Source: Sinorhizobium sp. BG8 (GTDB lineage: Bacteria > Pseudomonadota > Alphaproteobacteria > Rhizobiales > Rhizobiaceae). Taken from it: a DNA stretch of 64,000 nt. The notes beneath the pieces are model-generated. The model was not told the DNA's origin. It ran no database searches and worked only from the letters and a program-made list of their open reading frames with translations. Positions 1-8,918 of this stretch are shown here, in pieces. The first letter of the stretch is position 1; each line of letters opens with the position of its first letter. The DNA lies in assembly GCF_016864555.1 (NCBI RefSeq), contig NZ_CP044012.1:616501-680500 (forward strand), read 5' to 3'. The position numbers were made by a program, and so were the translations under genes.

Positions 1-1
1 C

Positions 2-364
2 ATCCCTGCCGTCTGCTTCACGGATCCGGAGATCGTGACTGCCGGGCTGTCGCCGGACGAGGCACGCGCGCAGGGCTACGAGATCCGCGTCGGCCTGTTT
101 CCGTTCAATGCAAACGGGAGGGCGATGACGACGCTCGCCGAGGAGGGCTTCGTGCGGGCGGTCGCGCGCGCCGACACAAATCTCGTTCTCGGCCTCCAGG
201 CTGTCGGAGCTGGTGTTTCCGAGCTGTCGAGCGCCTTTTCGCTCGCCATCGAAATGGGCGCCCGCCTCGAAGACATAGCAGCGACAATCCACGCTCATCC
301 CACACGCAGCGAAGCCCTGCAGGAAGCAGCACTGAAAGCACTTGGCCATGCCCTCCACATCTGA
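2..364 (+). CDS. lpd: Dihydrolipoyl dehydrogenase, C-terminal part
   Basis: The reading frame is open from the window edge, so this is the last ~120 residues of a longer protein. It has the dimerisation-domain signature of lipoamide dehydrogenases: a VCFTDPEI stretch at the start and, near the end, HAHPTRSEA, which carries the active-site His and its Glu partner. The enzyme is the FAD/NAD E3 subunit that reoxidises lipoamide in 2-oxoacid dehydrogenase complexes. The next genes belong to valine breakdown, so I infer the E3 of a branched-chain 2-oxoacid dehydrogenase (lpdV/bkdD type). The stop codon overlaps the start of the next gene. Confidence 0.93.
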   Translation: MPAVCFTDPEIVTAGLSPDEARAQGYEIRVGLFPFNANGRAMTTLAEEGFVRAVARADTNLVLGLQAVGAGVSELSSAFSLAIEMGARLEDIAATIHAHPTRSEALQEAALKALGHALHI

Positions 365-1466
365 AGCGACCCCGTCACCCGCCGCCAGCCCCGAACCACA
401 GACGATCGTCGAACGATCCGGGGCGATCGGGCGCATTCGCCTCAATCGCCCCAGGGCGCTCAACAGCCTGACGCTCGAAATGGTGCGCGATATGCAGGCC
501 GCCCTCGACGCGTTCGAGCGTGACCCTGGCGTGGCCGCGGTTCTGGTGACGGGCGAAGGCGAACGCGGCCTCTGTGCCGGCGGCGATATCCGTGCAATCC
601 ACGATGCCGGCCGGACCGGGTCGGATCTGCCGCGAACGTTCTGGCGCGAAGAGTATCGCCTCAATGCCCGGATCAACCGCTATTCGAAGCCCTATGTCGC
701 CCTGATGGACGGGATCGTCATGGGCGGCGGGGTCGGCGTGTCGGTCTACGGAAGCCACCGCGTCGTCACCGAACGTACCCGCCTTGCCATGCCGGAGACA
801 GGGATCGGCTTCTTCCCGGATGTGGGAGCATCCTGGTTCCTCACGCGGCAGCCGAACGAACTCGGGACCTATGTGGCGCTCACCGGAGAACCCCTGGGCG
901 CTGCTGATGCGCTGACACTCGGCCTGGCCGACCGTTATGTCCCGTCAGACCGCCTACCAGCCCTCATCGAAGCGTTGACGAACCTTCCTCCGGACGCCAC
1001 CGGAAAGGCAATTTCGGACGCCATTCTAAGGTTCTGCGAGACGCCTCAGCCAGGGGCGCTCGAGCCGAAGCAGGCAGAGATCGACCGCCTGTTCCATTTT
1101 ACCTCCGTCGAGGAGATCCTCGAGGCGCTCGAACGCGTCCAAAGCCCGTTCGCGGAGAAAGTCATGGGCGTGCTTCGAACGAAGTCGCCCTTGAGCCTCG
1201 CGGTTACGATGCGGCTCCTGCGCCTTGGACGAGAGTCGAGAACGCTGGAGGCCTGCCTTCAACGGGAATTTGCCGCGACCACTGCCGTGCTGCGCAGCCC
1301 CGATTTCTATGAGGGCGTTCGCGCCGCCATCATCGACAAGGACCGTAATCCGCAGTGGCAGCCCGCGACGCTCGAAAAGGTCACGGACGCCGCTTTAGCT
1401 CCATTTTTCGAACCGTCGACCGAAACGCTCTTCGCGGACACGGCCAAGGGAGGATTGAACACATGA
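348..1466 (+). CDS. 3-hydroxyisobutyryl-CoA hydrolase (enoyl-CoA hydratase/isomerase family)
   Basis: A 372-residue crotonase-fold protein. At ~350 residues plus, it is longer than ordinary enoyl-CoA hydratases and matches 3-hydroxyisobutyryl-CoA hydrolases. Visible motifs are [15 protein letters not shown] (CoA/oxyanion region), [12 protein letters not shown] and [17 protein letters not shown], the last being very typical of this hydrolase. It releases 3-hydroxyisobutyrate from its CoA ester in valine catabolism. I chose ATG 348, which overlaps the end of the lipoamide dehydrogenase gene; TTG 342 in the same frame is an alternative. Its own stop overlaps the next gene by ATGA, so it sits in a translationally coupled operon with the dehydrogenase that uses its product. 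Confidence 0.9.
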   Translation: MPSTSEATPSPAASPEPQTIVERSGAIGRIRLNRPRALNSLTLEMVRDMQAALDAFERDPGVAAVLVTGEGERGLCAGGDIRAIHDAGRTGSDLPRTFWREEYRLNARINRYSKPYVALMDGIVMGGGVGVSVYGSHRVVTERTRLAMPETGIGFFPDVGASWFLTRQPNELGTYVALTGEPLGAADALTLGLADRYVPSDRLPALIEALTNLPPDATGKAISDAILRFCETPQPGALEPKQAEIDRLFHFTSVEEILEALERVQSPFAEKVMGVLRTKSPLSLAVTMRLLRLGRESRTLEACLQREFAATTAVLRSPDFYEGVRAAIIDKDRNPQWQPATLEKVTDAALAPFFEPSTETLFADTAKGGLNT

Positions 1467-2359
1467 CCAGCATTGGATTCATCGGCCTTGGCCATATGGG
1501 CGGCCCGATGGCGGCGAACCTCGTCAAGGCGGGTTACACGGTCAAGGGTTTCGATCTGTCCCCGCAGTCGATGGAGACGGCCAGACAGGCTGGCGTGATC
1601 GTCTCGAGCGGTCTTGCCGAGACGATCGCGGACGCCGGGATAGTGGTGACCATGCTGCCGGCCGGCGAACATGTGGTTGCTGTCTGGAAGGAACTTCTCG
1701 AAAGCGTTCCAGCGGGTACGCTGCTCATCGATTGCTCGACGATCGATATCGACAGTGCGCGCAAGGCCCACGCGATGGCCGCCGATAAAGGATGCCCCTC
1801 GCTCGATGCACCGGTGTCGGGCGGCACCGGCGGCGCCGCAGCCGGTACGCTGACCTTCATGGTTGGGGGCGAGCGCGACGTCTTCACCCGTGCCCAGCCG
1901 CTGCTTTCGGCCATGGGAAAGCGGATCATCCACTGTGGCGAGGCGAGCATGGGACAGGCCGCCAAGGTCTGCAACAACATGATCCTCGGCATAAGCATGA
2001 TCGCCGTCGGCGAGGCATTCGTACTGGGTGAGCGGCTTGGTCTCTCGCATCAGGCGCTTTACGACGTGGCCTCCGTCTCCTCTGGCCAGTGCTGGTCGCT
2101 GACGACCTATTGCCCCGTGCCGGGACCGGTTCCGACCTCGCCCGCGAACCGCCAGTACGAACCGGGCTTTGCCGGCGCCCTCATGCTAAAGGATCTCAAG
2201 CTCGCACGCGCGGCAGCCAAGGCCACCGGCGCAATGACGCCCCTCGGCGCCGAGGCCGCCCGGCTCTACGAGCAATTCGCCGAACTTGGTTTCGGAGACA
2301 AGGATTTCTCTGGCATCATCAATCTGTTGCGGGATAAATCGGGCAGCGGCGCCGCGTAA
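1463..2359 (+). CDS. mmsB: 3-hydroxyisobutyrate dehydrogenase
   Basis: 298 residues, the usual family length. The N terminus has the Rossmann fingerprint [10 protein letters not shown] with FDLSP after strand 2, indicating nucleotide binding. The substrate loop [16 protein letters not shown] and the catalytic lysine region [10 protein letters not shown] are both present. The enzyme oxidises 3-hydroxyisobutyrate to methylmalonate semialdehyde with NAD. The upstream open frame extends to 1355, but ATG 1463 is preferred: it has a GGGAGGA ribosome site ten bases upstream and shares ATGA with the hydrolase stop. Confidence 0.94.
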   Translation: MTSIGFIGLGHMGGPMAANLVKAGYTVKGFDLSPQSMETARQAGVIVSSGLAETIADAGIVVTMLPAGEHVVAVWKELLESVPAGTLLIDCSTIDIDSARKAHAMAADKGCPSLDAPVSGGTGGAAAGTLTFMVGGERDVFTRAQPLLSAMGKRIIHCGEASMGQAAKVCNNMILGISMIAVGEAFVLGERLGLSHQALYDVASVSSGQCWSLTTYCPVPGPVPTSPANRQYEPGFAGALMLKDLKLARAAAKATGAMTPLGAEAARLYEQFAELGFGDKDFSGIINLLRDKSGSGAA

Positions 2360-2397
2360 CCGGCGAGCGTGTGCAGGCACAGAACGGGAGAACTGAG

Positions 2398-3168
2398 TTG
2401 GAAGAACCGATCATCGTCGAACGCCAGGGCCGCGTGGTCGTCGTCAGCCTGAATAGGCCCGCCGCGCGCAACGCGCTGAACACCGAAATCATGTGGGCCA
2501 TGGCGGAGAAGCTATCGCCGCTCGACAGGGATCCGGACGTCGGGTGTTTCGTGCTGAAGGGTTCCGACAAGGCCTTTGCTGCCGGCGCCGACATCAAGGA
2601 AATGTCAGACAAGTCGTTCGCCGAAATGTTCGGCGAGGATTTCTTCGCCGCCTGGGACCGCTTCGCGAGCCTGCGCACGCCAAAAATCGCCGCCGTTGCG
2701 GGCTATGCGCTCGGCGGCGGGTGCGAACTGGCCATGATGTGCGACATCATCTACGCCTCGGAAACGGCGATGTTCGGCCAGCCGGAAATCAAGCTCGGCG
2801 TCATGCCAGGCATGGGCGGATCCCAGCGGCTGACGAAGCTCGTCGGCAAGTCGAAGGCAATGGACCTGATCCTGACGGGCAGGATGATGGATGCGGCCGA
2901 AGCGGAACGCTGCGGCCTCGTCTCGCGCGTATTTCCGCCCGAGAAGCTTATGGACGAAGCTCTTGCCGCCGCCCAGACCATAGCGGGCTACGGCAAGGCA
3001 GCCACCATCGCTGCGCGCGAGGCGGTGGACAGAGCGCTTGAGGGAGGTCTCAGGGAGGGCATCCTGTTCGAGCGGCGCCTGTTCCATGCCCTCTTTGCCA
3101 CCGCCGACCAGAAGGAAGGAATGGCGGCCTTCGTAGAGAAGCGTTCGCCGAACTTTCAGGGAAAGTGA
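2398..3168 (+). CDS. Enoyl-CoA hydratase
   Basis: 256 residues from TTG 2398, which has a GGGAG ribosome site eight bases upstream; GTG 2371 is in frame but poorly placed. Crotonase-family motifs: [20 protein letters not shown] (oxyanion hole) and [15 protein letters not shown] Glu-containing segment [19 protein letters not shown] gives the two catalytic acidic positions expected of true hydratases. It hydrates trans-2-enoyl-CoA and probably serves valine/isoleucine or fatty-acid oxidation as last gene of this operon, 38 bases after the dehydrogenase. A hairpin terminator follows. Confidence 0.9.
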   Translation: MEEPIIVERQGRVVVVSLNRPAARNALNTEIMWAMAEKLSPLDRDPDVGCFVLKGSDKAFAAGADIKEMSDKSFAEMFGEDFFAAWDRFASLRTPKIAAVAGYALGGGCELAMMCDIIYASETAMFGQPEIKLGVMPGMGGSQRLTKLVGKSKAMDLILTGRMMDAAEAERCGLVSRVFPPEKLMDEALAAAQTIAGYGKAATIAAREAVDRALEGGLREGILFERRLFHALFATADQKEGMAAFVEKRSPNFQGK

Positions 3169-3222
3169 GAAGGTTCTCCACCCGCCGTCGATCGAGTGGA
3201 ACGCCAGCCAGACAACAAAACT

Positions 3223-3245
3223 GGCGCCACCTTTCGAGTGGCGCC
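3223..3245. terminator. Bidirectional rho-independent terminator
   Basis: A perfect 8-bp stem, GGCGCCAC and GTGGCGCC, encloses a 7-base loop. It lies between the convergent ends of the enoyl-CoA hydratase gene and the Bax-inhibitor gene. AAAA precedes the stem and a T-rich tract (TTCTTGTTGTTT) follows a few bases downstream, so it can serve both strands. Confidence 0.75.
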
Positions 3246-3273
3246 GGTCGTTCTTGTTGTTTCAAGGGTCGCG

Positions 3274-3990
3274 CTATTCGCGCTCACCCGTGAAGTTAAG
3301 CAACAGCTGGAAGATATTGACGAAGTTGAGATATAGCGACAGCGCGCCGAATACAGCCAGCTTCTGCTGCGATTCCTGATCGAAATTCTCGGCATACTGC
3401 TGCTTGATGTTCTGCGTGTCCCAGGCGGTCAGGCCGACGAAGACGACGATGCCGATGACCGAGATTGCGAACTGGAGCGCACTGGAGCCGAGGAAGATGT
3501 TGACCAGACTTGCGATGACGACGCCGATGAGGCCCATCATCAGGAACGAGCCGAACTTGGCGAGGTCACGCTTCGTCACATAGCCGTAGAGGCTGGTTGC
3601 GCCGAACATCGTCGCAGCGATGAAGAAGGTCCTGGCAATGCTGGTGCCGGTGAAGACCAGGAACACCGAAGCGAGCGACAGCCCCATCACTCCGCAGAAC
3701 GCCCAGAACGTCATCTGTGCAGCGCTGGCCGACATTGTCTGGATGCGGAACGAGAAGAAGAACACGAAAGCGAGCGGCGCAAGCATGACCACCCACTTCA
3801 ACGGCGACGAGAAAATGGGCACGTAGAGGGCCGGGGTCGATCCGACGATGAAGGCTACGAGGCCCGTGATCACCAAGCCGGCGCCCATGTAGTTGTAGAT
3901 GCGCAGCATATGCTGCCGAAGGCCTTCATCGAACAACGCGGCGGATTGTGCCCGCGCGCTGTGACCGTAGCCCTGTTGCATTGGATTCAT
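3274..3990 (-). CDS. Bax inhibitor-1 / YccA family membrane protein
   Basis: 238 residues with about seven hydrophobic helices after a Gln/Ala-rich cytoplasmic N terminus. The sequence reads as a rhizobial BI-1/YbhL-YccA family protein, with the late AWDTQNIKQ segment typical of the family. Members are inner-membrane proteins linked to calcium leak or to membrane-protease modulation; the exact role here is unknown. A strong AAGGAG site lies upstream of the ATG. The gene starts only 28 bases after the anti-sigma stop, so it may be co-transcribed with the sigma/anti-sigma pair and be one of its effectors (inference). Confidence 0.88.
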   Translation of the reverse strand: MNPMQQGYGHSARAQSAALFDEGLRQHMLRIYNYMGAGLVITGLVAFIVGSTPALYVPIFSSPLKWVVMLAPLAFVFFFSFRIQTMSASAAQMTFWAFCGVMGLSLASVFLVFTGTSIARTFFIAATMFGATSLYGYVTKRDLAKFGSFLMMGLIGVVIASLVNIFLGSSALQFAISVIGIVVFVGLTAWDTQNIKQQYAENFDQESQQKLAVFGALSLYLNFVNIFQLLLNFTGERE

Positions 3991-4018
3991 TGTGTTTCTC
4001 CTTGGTGGTTATTGACTG

Positions 4019-4792
4019 TCAGTAGAGAGTTCGAAAAAGGCCGCTTGCCGCTTCGGAGAGTTCCTCCACCTTCCGCTGATCGGAGACCAGGGCGTAGGCG
4101 ACCTCACCAATTTGCCAGTAGGCAGCTTGGGTCTCGTCGGCGTGACGGGAAAGAACCTGCTGTACCGCGAACGTCCCCGGCCTGACGGCAAAGAGCGACA
4201 TGCGCTCGCCCTTGCTCGGTTCGACCGCCAGTTCGACGCTGGGGCCGAAGGCCGAAGGAAAGATCTGGACGTCGACGACCTTCCAGCTCTTCGGAAGCTC
4301 CGGCAACACGATGCCCGTTGCCGAGCGCACCTCCGCCGGATCGTACACGGCCTCCTCACGGCTGTGCGGCATCGTTTCCCGCAGCATGGCGGTGCGATGC
4401 GCACGTACGGCCTCGTCGACGAAGGCGGGCGCGGGGACCGATGCGACAACTGCCGTTGCGCCGAAGGGACCGATGAGTGCATGCCCCGCCCAGCCGGCAC
4501 CGACGAAAGCGGCAATGACCGCCGCACGCCTCAGCAGATCGAAGAGCCGCCTGCGCGAAAGTGACCGTTCCAGCATGCGGGCGGCATCGCGCGTCGCCTG
4601 CCGGTTCACCGGCCTGTGGTCGGCAAGTGCGAGCCGCAGCTCGTCGCGCACGCGCAGATCGGCCATCACCTTTGCCGCGACGGACGGACGTTCGGATAGG
4701 AAGGCTTCCACCTCGATACGACGTCCGACGTCCAGCTGGTCGTCGACATAGGCGTGGAGGTCAGCGTCTAGAATTGGATCATTGCTGGTCAT
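4019..4792 (-). CDS. Membrane-anchored anti-sigma factor of an ECF sigma
   Basis: 257 residues. The N-terminal ~90 residues (DLHAYVDDQLDVGRR, then a charged helical region) look like the anti-sigma domain of the RskA/NepR-unrelated transmembrane class. A single hydrophobic segment (AAVIAAFVGAGWAGHALIG, about residues 100-118) follows, then a periplasmic C-terminal domain. I chose ATG 4792 over the longer open frame because it overlaps the sigma gene end by 14 bases, a coupling usual for such pairs. It should hold the sigma factor encoded just upstream inactive until a periplasmic signal arrives; the signal is not readable from the sequence. Confidence 0.85.
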   Translation of the reverse strand: MTSNDPILDADLHAYVDDQLDVGRRIEVEAFLSERPSVAAKVMADLRVRDELRLALADHRPVNRQATRDAARMLERSLSRRRLFDLLRRAAVIAAFVGAGWAGHALIGPFGATAVVASVPAPAFVDEAVRAHRTAMLRETMPHSREEAVYDPAEVRSATGIVLPELPKSWKVVDVQIFPSAFGPSVELAVEPSKGERMSLFAVRPGTFAVQQVLSRHADETQAAYWQIGEVAYALVSDQRKVEELSEAASGLFRTLY

Positions 4793-5324
4793 CGCTGCTG
4801 CCTCCAACGATTCTGAGATGATGGATGGTAGCTTCCGTTTCCGGCTGCTCGAATGCTCGCAGCCGTGCCCGGGCGCGTGAAACACGTGACATCAGCGTTC
4901 CGACCGGGATGCCGAGCGCATTGGCCGCTTCCTGGTAGGACAGCTCCTCGATCGCCACGAGATGGAGAGCCTCCCGCTGTTCTTCGGGAAGGGAGAAGAA
5001 GGCTTCACGGACCTGCTTGAGACGAACGGAGTGATCCTGATTCGCCGGCAGTGACTGCTCCGCCAGCTGCGCCGCCGCCTCATGCCTGCGGTCTACGGCG
5101 CGGCGCTGGCGCAGACGATCCACATGGGTATTGTGGACGATAGACAGCAGCCAGTTGCGAATGTTGGCGCCCGTTCGGAAGGACGACTGGCGCTCGTAGG
5201 CCTTCACCAGGGAATCATGGACGAGATCCTCGGCGTCTTCAGGGTTTCGCACGAGCGACAGGGCATAACGGCGTAGTGCCGCGAGTTGCCCGATAACATT
5301 GAATGGCTGTGCTTTCCGTTCCAT
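4779..5324 (-). CDS. ECF RNA polymerase sigma factor
   Basis: 181 residues with regions sigma-2 (RRYALSLVRNPEDAEDLVHD, then RTGANIRNWLLSIVHN) and sigma-4 (LPEEQREALHLVAIEELSY, then a helix-turn-helix GIPVGTLMSRVSRAR). Together with the transmembrane anti-sigma partner this resembles the ECF26-type group (family recall, moderate). ATG 5324 starts the conserved part; the open frame further upstream has no sigma-like sequence. A good ECF-type promoter lies directly upstream and would place the transcription start almost on the start codon (see regulatory entry). Confidence 0.9.
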   Translation of the reverse strand: MERKAQPFNVIGQLAALRRYALSLVRNPEDAEDLVHDSLVKAYERQSSFRTGANIRNWLLSIVHNTHVDRLRQRRAVDRRHEAAAQLAEQSLPANQDHSVRLKQVREAFFSLPEEQREALHLVAIEELSYQEAANALGIPVGTLMSRVSRARARLRAFEQPETEATIHHLRIVGGSSDDQQ

Positions 5325-5331
5325 ACCCACA

Positions 5332-5359
5332 TATACGATGCCGGCGAGGCAGCAATTCC
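5332..5359 (-). promoter_or_regulatory. Candidate autoregulatory ECF promoter (GGAATT-N16-CGTATA)
   Basis: On the minus strand GGAATT (5354-5359) is followed after exactly 16 bases by CGTATA (5332-5337). This fits the GGAA..-N16-CGTnTA pattern of many ECF sigma promoters. It sits right upstream of the sigma gene, suggesting autoregulation. The predicted start of transcription, 6-8 bases past the -10, falls at or next to the ATG at 5324, which implies a leaderless or nearly leaderless mRNA. Confidence 0.5.
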
Positions 5360-5702
5360 ATCTGACCCAAGATTTTTTTGACGACCATCTCACGCCACCA
5401 CGGCAGCCGCGAGAGATCACCGCCGGCTAGGCAAAGGGATCGACGGGTCGTCGGACCTTGCCGTGCCGCAAGCCCGTCGGGCGCGATTGACAGAGATCAT
5501 GGAAATGCAATCTTCGAGGAGTATCGTTCCACTTCCTGAAGCGCATGAAACTTGATTGTCGTACTCTGGCGTGCGGGTGCCGAAGTATGTATGGTGCATC
5601 TGCACAGATAAGCCTTTTTCCTTCGACGCAGTGCAGCATCACGGGATCCTCCGAGGGTATTGCCGGACGGTCCATCCCGTATTCGATTGCAGGGGAGTGG
5701 TC
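5360..5702. other. Intergenic region between the sigma gene and the DUF3141 gene
   Basis: About 340 bases with no convincing gene. It must hold the plus-strand promoter for the DUF3141/pta/ackA/fabI operon. A short palindrome GTGCA-TC-TGCAC at 5594-5605 could be an operator, but nothing else supports that. I looked for an FNR/FixK box (TTGAT-N4-ATCAA) and did not find one. The start-proximal CAGGGGAG at 5690-5697 is the ribosome site of the next gene. Confidence 0.4.
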
Positions 5703-7937
5703 ATGACGTCTGAGCTATCCAACATTCCTTCCACGCCGAAATTCGCAGATGCGTTCGCCAACTACTCGTTGGATGCGTGGCAACGCTCCATTCTGTTTCT
5801 CGACGTCATGCGCAGACGCGCCGAGCAATACGAGGAACACGCAGCGCAGAACGCTCCGCACGTTCTCGACTACGAAGCCGAGCTTGTCCTGGACGGTCGC
5901 ACCCTCGATCAACCCGTGAACTACGCGCTCGTCCGTATCATCCCACCCGCCGGCGTCACGATAGATCCGCAGAAGCGGCCCTTCGTCGTTGTTGATCCTC
6001 GCGCAGGGCACGGACCGGGCATCGGCGGTTTCAAGGCTGACAGCGAGATTGGCGTGGCCATGAAGGCGGGACACACCTGCTACTTCATCGGTTTCCTCCC
6101 CGATCCGATGCCTGGCCAGACGATCGAAACCATCGCGCGCGCCGAGGCGATCTTCCTGGAGACCGTGATCGCCCGCCATCCGGAGGCCGACGGAAAGCCT
6201 TGCGTCATCGGCAACTGCCAGGCGGGCTGGGCAGTGATGATGCTGGCCGCACTGCGGCCGGAACTCTTCGGCCCGATCATCATCGCCGGCACGCCCCTCT
6301 CCTATTGGGCGGGCGTGCGGGGACAGTATCCCATGCGTTATTCTGGCGGTCTTCTCGGCGGCAGCTGGCTGACGGCGCTGACGGGCGATCTTGGTGCCGG
6401 AAAGTTCGACGGCGCATGGCTGGTCCAGAACTTCGAGAACCAGAACCCCGCCAACACGCTCTGGACCAAGCAGTATAATCTCTATTCCAAGATCGACACC
6501 GAAGCCGATCGCTACCTTGGCTTCGAACGCTGGTGGGGTGGACATGTGACACTCAACGCCGAGGAGATGCAGTTCATCGTCGATGAACTGTTCGTCGGCA
6601 ACAAGCTTGCAGCAGGAGAAATCCGCACGTCCGACGGTACGGCTGTTGACCTCAGGACGATCCGGTCACCCATCGTGGTTTTCTGCTCGAAGGGCGACAA
6701 CATCACGCCTCCGCAGCAGGCGCTGGACTGGATTCTCGACCTATACGACAGTGTCGACGAGATACGGTCTCTCGGCCAGACGATCGTCTATGTCGTTCAT
6801 GAGAAGGTTGGCCATCTCGGCATCTTCGTGTCGGCCGGCGTCGCCCGAAAGGAACACGACGAGTTCGCTTCCAACATCGATCTTATCGATGTCCTTCCGC
6901 CCGGCCTCTACGAGGCGGTCCTCACGCCGAAAGGAGAGGCCGGGGAGCACTCGGAACTGATCGGCGGCGAGTGGATCATGCGCTGCGAGGCACGCACTCT
7001 CGACGATATCCGCGCCCTTGGCGGAAACGACATCGCGGACGAGCATCGCTTTGACGCTGCGGCGCGTCTTTCGGAGATCAACCTCGCGCTTTATCGGGCC
7101 CACGCCCAGCCTGCGGTTCGCGCGGCGGTCAATCCGCAGATGGCCGAGGCAATGCGAAACCTTCACCCACTTCGCCTGACCTATGAAATGTTCGGCCGAG
7201 CCAACCCGTTCATGACATGGGTGGAGGGAGCCGCCGCGCTCGTGCGCGAGAACCGCCGCCCGGTCGAGGCAGACAACCCCCTGCTGGCCCTGCAGGAGCA
7301 GATGTCGGCACGAATTGTGGACGGCCTGGAGGCCTGGCGCAAACTCGCTGAAAAAGTTTCGGAAGAGACGTTCCGCATCGTTTACGGCGCGCCCGCGCTT
7401 CAAGCAGCTCTCGGCATCGATCCGAACTCTACCCGTCCGCCGCGCAAGGCAGAGAAAAGCCTTCTGACCACCGCCCTGATAGAGGCAAGGACCAACGCCC
7501 TCAAAGCCAGGATCACCCATGGCGGCCTTGTCGAGGGGCTCATCCGTTCACTGCTTTTCGTCGGCAAGGCGCGAGGCGGAGCGGATGAACGCGGCTTCGA
7601 AGCGATCCGCAGGGTTCGCCGAGTCCATTCGGATGCCAGCCGACTGACACTCACCGAATTCAAGTCGGTGATGCGGGACCAATACTACATACTGCTCATA
7701 GACGAGGAGGCCGCCCTCGCCGCAATTCCGGAAATGCTTCCGCAAGCCGTGGAAGAACGCAAGGCCGCGTTCGACGTGATGCGCGGCGTGCTCGAAGCGT
7801 CGGGCCCACTTACCGGTACGGCGGCCGAGCGCTTCCAACAGGTTACTGCTCTCTTCAAGCTTGACGAGCCCGTAGCCGCCAGCGAGCCGGTGCCCATCGC
7901 CACGCGCACGACCACCCGCACGCGCAACGCATCGTGA
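5703..7937 (+). CDS. DUF3141 (PhaC-like alpha/beta hydrolase) protein
   Basis: 744 residues from ATG 5703, preceded by GGGGAG. The N-terminal half is an alpha/beta-hydrolase fold related to class I/III polyhydroxyalkanoate synthases. The nucleophile elbow reads GNCQAGW, with Cys near residue 172 in the place of the PhaC catalytic Cys. Later motifs are FCSKGDNITPP and VHEKVGHLGIFVS, which supply the likely Asp and His. The C-terminal ~300 residues are a helical extension without a recognised function. It heads an operon with phosphotransacetylase, acetate kinase and FabI. I infer an acyl-CoA-handling enzyme, possibly a polymer synthase or hydrolase, but true PHA synthase activity is unproven. 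Confidence 0.85.
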   Translation: MTSELSNIPSTPKFADAFANYSLDAWQRSILFLDVMRRRAEQYEEHAAQNAPHVLDYEAELVLDGRTLDQPVNYALVRIIPPAGVTIDPQKRPFVVVDPRAGHGPGIGGFKADSEIGVAMKAGHTCYFIGFLPDPMPGQTIETIARAEAIFLETVIARHPEADGKPCVIGNCQAGWAVMMLAALRPELFGPIIIAGTPLSYWAGVRGQYPMRYSGGLLGGSWLTALTGDLGAGKFDGAWLVQNFENQNPANTLWTKQYNLYSKIDTEADRYLGFERWWGGHVTLNAEEMQFIVDELFVGNKLAAGEIRTSDGTAVDLRTIRSPIVVFCSKGDNITPPQQALDWILDLYDSVDEIRSLGQTIVYVVHEKVGHLGIFVSAGVARKEHDEFASNIDLIDVLPPGLYEAVLTPKGEAGEHSELIGGEWIMRCEARTLDDIRALGGNDIADEHRFDAAARLSEINLALYRAHAQPAVRAAVNPQMAEAMRNLHPLRLTYEMFGRANPFMTWVEGAAALVRENRRPVEADNPLLALQEQMSARIVDGLEAWRKLAEKVSEETFRIVYGAPALQAALGIDPNSTRPPRKAEKSLLTTALIEARTNALKARITHGGLVEGLIRSLLFVGKARGGADERGFEAIRRVRRVHSDASRLTLTEFKSVMRDQYYILLIDEEAALAAIPEMLPQAVEERKAAFDVMRGVLEASGPLTGTAAERFQQVTALFKLDEPVAASEPVPIATRTTTRTRNAS

Positions 7938-7958
7938 CCGCGACCGGAGGAGTTTCCA

Positions 7959-8915
7959 TTGTCTGAACAGACCAAGACTTCACCACAGACCTCCAAGTAC
8001 GACCGGCTGATCGCCGCCGCACAGGAAGCCCCCTCGGCGATCACGATCGTCGCGCATCCCTGCGACGAAACCTCGCTGCGCGGCGCACTCGAGGCCGCCG
8101 AAAGCGAACTGATCGTCCCGGTTCTGGTGGGGCCCGAAGCGAAGATCCGCAAGGTGGCGGCCGAACACGGGCTGGACCTCAAGTCGTACGAGATCGTCGA
8201 TGTACCGCACAGCCATGCCGCCGCGGCGAAGGCCGTTTCTCTCATACGGGAGGGAAAGGGCGAGCTCCTTATGAAGGGCAGCCTGCACACGGATGAACTG
8301 ATGCGGGAAGTGACCACATCGGCAACGGGACTGCGCACCGAGCGGCGTGTCAGCCACGTCTTCGTGATGGACGTTCCCGGTCATGCCGACACGCTGTTCA
8401 TTACCGATGCGGCGATCAACATCTTCCCCGACCTCGATGCAAAGCGCGACATCGTGCAGAACGCCATCGACCTCTGGGTGACGATCGGGCTCGGCGAGCC
8501 ACGTGTGGCGATCGTCTCGGCGGTCGAGACCGTCACGACCAAGATCCCCTCCACCATCGAAGCCGCGGCTCTCTGCAAGATGGCTGAACGAGGCCAGATA
8601 ACCGGGGGCGTTCTCGACGGGCCTCTTGCCTTCGACAATGCGATCAGTCCGGAGGCAGCCGAGATAAAGGGGCTCAAGTCTCCCGTTGCCGGTCGAGCGC
8701 AGATCATCGTGGTTCCCGATCTCGAAGCAGGCAACATGCTGGCCAAGAACCTGACGTTTCTCGCCCATGCGGATGCAGCGGGGATCGTCCTCGGCGCGCG
8801 CGTGCCGATCGTGCTCACGTCACGGGCGGACTCGGTCCGCAGCCGCCTCGCCTCCTGTGCCGTCGCGACCCTCTATGCGGCCGCACTGCGGCGACAGACG
8901 CAAGTGGCGGCGTGA
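7959..8915 (+). CDS. pta: Phosphate acetyl/butyryltransferase
   Basis: 318 residues beginning with TTG 7959 behind CGGAGGA. The protein is a single PTA/PTB domain without an N-terminal MaoC hydratase or DRTGG domain. Recognisable parts are PVLVGPEAKIRK near residue 50, GELLMKGSLHTDELMR and, in the last third, ITGGVLDGPLAFDNAIS and DLEAGNMLAKNL, the nucleotide/phosphate-binding half of the family. It interconverts acyl-CoA and acyl phosphate. With the acetate kinase gene only 3 bases downstream it forms an ATP-yielding acyl-CoA to carboxylate route. Acetyl versus butyryl specificity cannot be read from sequence. Confidence 0.9.
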   Translation: MSEQTKTSPQTSKYDRLIAAAQEAPSAITIVAHPCDETSLRGALEAAESELIVPVLVGPEAKIRKVAAEHGLDLKSYEIVDVPHSHAAAAKAVSLIREGKGELLMKGSLHTDELMREVTTSATGLRTERRVSHVFVMDVPGHADTLFITDAAINIFPDLDAKRDIVQNAIDLWVTIGLGEPRVAIVSAVETVTTKIPSTIEAAALCKMAERGQITGGVLDGPLAFDNAISPEAAEIKGLKSPVAGRAQIIVVPDLEAGNMLAKNLTFLAHADAAGIVLGARVPIVLTSRADSVRSRLASCAVATLYAAALRRQTQVAA

Positions 8916-8918
8916 TAC

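Noticed and set aside
1307-2050. 247-residue minus-strand open frame
   Set aside because: Lies fully opposite the hydrolase and dehydrogenase genes, whose motifs are clear; a shadow frame.
5556-5702. Upstream extension of the DUF3141 gene
   Set aside because: No ribosome site at 5556 and no similarity in the extra 49 residues; GGGGAG precedes ATG 5703.
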